DNA of 6,071 bases. Origin: Clostridia bacterium (GTDB taxonomy: Bacteria; Bacillota; Clostridia; Oscillospirales; CAG-272). The notes under the pieces were generated by a model. That model ran no database searches. It was not told where the DNA came from and saw nothing but the letters and a program-made list of their open reading frames with translations. Shown in pieces: positions 5,033-6,071 of this stretch; the stretch's first letter is position 1; each line of letters starts with the position of its first letter. Location of the stretch: NCBI GenBank assembly GCA_017518025.1, contig JAFWWR010000032.1:1-6071 (forward strand), read 5' to 3'. Both the position numbers and the translations under genes were made by a program.

Positions 5033-5172
5033 GCGAGAAACTTTTTAAAAAACACAATAAATAATTTGCAATTCCCGTGCCTTCTTTTCGGCGTTATTAA
5101 AGGAAGGAGCGTTTTTAAACCACTGACTCTTTTTTTCTCAACCCATAAGCGAAAAGCTCGTTTACAAAGTTA

Positions 5173-5201
5173 TTGCCATTAATACCCCGGTCAGGTATAA
5201 T
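5173..5201 (+). promoter_or_regulatory. Promoter of the Xre-family regulator
   Basis: -35 TTGCCA (5173-5178), 17-base spacer, perfect -10 TATAAT (5196-5201). The predicted start near 5208 gives a leader of about 45 bases. The hexamers and spacing are the same as in the tRNA-Gly promoter. Confidence 0.88.
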
Positions 5202-5209
5202 TGGAACAA

Positions 5210-5223
5210 GATGAGCGCTCATC
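5210..5223. promoter_or_regulatory. 14-bp perfect palindrome at the transcription start (candidate operator)
   Basis: GATGAGCGCTCATC equals its own reverse complement and lies 8 bases after the -10 box, at roughly +3 to +16. Dimeric Xre-type regulators often bind such palindromes over their own promoters, so autoregulation is plausible (inference). The ATG inside it (5211) opens the regulator frame but is not preceded by a ribosome site. Confidence 0.6.
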
Positions 5224-5252
5224 AATTAATTCTAATTCCAAGGAGAGTTGTA

Positions 5253-6038
5253 ATGCTTAAAATCGGAAAAAGGATAAAAGCCCTGCGCAAAGAGCGCGGC
5301 TTGACTCAGGAACAGCTTGCAAATAAAATCGGTGTCTCATACCAGGCGGTTTCAAAATGGGAAAACGAGATCGCCCTCCCCGACGTGGCGCTGGTGCCGA
5401 CTATCGCGGGCTTCTTTGGGGTGTCGCTGGACGTTCTGTTCGATTACAACGCCGAAGTAATCGCGGAAAAGGCGCTTGAGATCGCAAAGCATACGTGGCC
5501 TTTGAGAGAGTGCGATCCCGAAAAAGGGAAAAGCATCATAGCGGATGGGCTGAAACAGTATCCGGAGAACGATTTGCTTCTCGAAAATCTGCTCTATCTC
5601 ATCGATTATACGGAATCTCCCGACGAAACGATCGACGTAGCTCTTCGAACGATGAACGCGACGAACGATAATTCGATAAGGTACGACGCCCTACGCTTCC
5701 TTGCGTATGCCTATAAGGCAAAGGGCGATCTGGAAAACGCAAAGGCGGCGCTTGCACAAATTCCGGAGTTATACTTTACTCGCCTCTCGGAAATGGCATA
5801 CGTTCTTTCGGGGGAGGAGAAACGCATGGCCGCGGAGAAACAGCGGGGCGTATCGATCGAAATTCTTGTTGAGATGCAGACGCGGATCGCGGAAGATATG
5901 ATCGAAAAGGGCGAGACCGCTAATGCAAAAAAAGAATACGAACGCGCTCTGGGGCTCTTAGATCTGTTTGAAGCCCGAGACGGCGGTTGGGACGCGTATC
6001 GTGGGTTTTTGGAGAAGAAAATACGGGAACCTGGTTAA
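5253..6038 (+). CDS. Xre-family helix-turn-helix regulator with TPR-like C-terminal domain
   Basis: 261 residues. Residues 4-61 form a Cro/C1-type helix-turn-helix (IGKRIKALRKERGLTQEQLANKIG, then VSYQAVSKWENEIALPD containing the recognition helix, then FFGVSLDVLFDY). From about 70 to the end the protein is helical with TPR-like repeats, clearest at 144-171 (YDALRFLAYAYKAKGDLENAKAAL) and 212-238 (AEDMIEKGETANAKKEYERALGLLD), probably for dimerisation or sensing a peptide or protein partner. No membrane segment. The ATG at 5253 is chosen because AAGGAGAG (5240-5247) precedes it at ideal spacing; the upstream ATG at 5211 falls in the palindrome at the transcription start. It stands alone with its own promoter and terminator. 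The regulated targets cannot be read from the window. Confidence 0.88.
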   Translation: MLKIGKRIKALRKERGLTQEQLANKIGVSYQAVSKWENEIALPDVALVPTIAGFFGVSLDVLFDYNAEVIAEKALEIAKHTWPLRECDPEKGKSIIADGLKQYPENDLLLENLLYLIDYTESPDETIDVALRTMNATNDNSIRYDALRFLAYAYKAKGDLENAKAALAQIPELYFTRLSEMAYVLSGEEKRMAAEKQRGVSIEILVEMQTRIAEDMIEKGETANAKKEYERALGLLDLFEARDGGWDAYRGFLEKKIREPG

Positions 6039-6046
6039 AAAAGTAG

Positions 6047-6070
6047 GAGGCGGGGATAAGACCTCGCCTC
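6047..6070 (+). terminator. Probable terminator of the regulator gene (cut by window end)
   Basis: GAGGCGGGG (6047-6055), 6-base loop, CCTCGCCTC (6062-6070): nine pairs including one G-T, starting 8 bases after the stop codon. The T-run that would confirm it lies beyond the window. Confidence 0.65.
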
Positions 6071-6071
6071 G

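Larger units (their letters stand above)
4719..5172. other. 454-base non-coding stretch after the four-helix-bundle gene
   Basis: No credible gene on either strand. It holds a GC hairpin (4752-4768), a weak hairpin CCGC-AAC-GCGG followed by TCCTTTTTG (4799-4817, a poor terminator candidate for the upstream gene), a 13-base inverted match to the tRNA-Gly T-arm (4827-4839), and a dense run of stem-loops (4840-5032). From 5036 onward it is AT-rich and largely featureless. AAGGAAGGAG (5100-5109) looks like a ribosome site but no start codon follows. The 103-codon minus-strand frame 4577-4888 is discounted because it overlaps the four-helix-bundle gene antisense and runs through hairpins. Confidence 0.75.

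Overview
The window looks like a chromosomal segment from an uncultured or gut-type member of the Clostridia (Firmicutes/Bacillota). The support is a Bacillus-type LexA (SOS) box in front of recA, Firmicutes-like RecX and RecF proteins, sigma-A promoters with 17-bp spacers, strong G-rich ribosome binding sites, and a tRNA-Gly with no encoded CCA. The taxonomic call is inference; no 16S or other decisive marker is present.

Left part (1-3950, minus strand): a DNA-repair operon reads leftward as recA, recF, recX, rimO, with rimO running off the left edge. A consensus-like promoter (3894-3922) and a near-perfect LexA operator (3868-3881) sit in front of recA, so RecA, RecF and the RecA modulator RecX are probably co-induced by DNA damage. 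RimO, a ribosomal protein S12 methylthiotransferase, appears to be carried along in the same transcript. recF in the recA operon, rather than beside dnaA-dnaN-gyrB, is unusual. A 12-bp hairpin separates recA from recF.

Middle (3946-4141): a G-quadruplex-type G-rich tract, then a divergent tRNA-Gly(CCC) gene with its own promoter and a strong intrinsic terminator.

Right part (4142-5035): composition drops in GC and the DNA looks accessory. Directly after the tRNA terminator is an array of seven small hairpins. Their linkers are GTGAAAT in the left half and its reverse complement ATTTCAC in the right half. This leads into a promoter and a free-standing 114-residue four-helix-bundle protein (the S23/Avd-like family). 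Downstream lie about 300 bases of stem-loops, six of them nearly abutting (4840-5032). Part of this flank repeats 13 bases of the tRNA-Gly T-arm in inverted orientation. Together these suggest a small cassette, structured nucleic acid plus four-helix-bundle protein, lodged beside a tRNA gene. This is the most likely place for an undescribed system.

Far right (5036-6071): an Xre-type regulator with an N-terminal helix-turn-helix and a TPR-like helical C-terminus. It has its own strong promoter, a 14-bp perfect palindrome at the predicted transcription start (a candidate autoregulatory operator), and the start of a terminator at the window edge.
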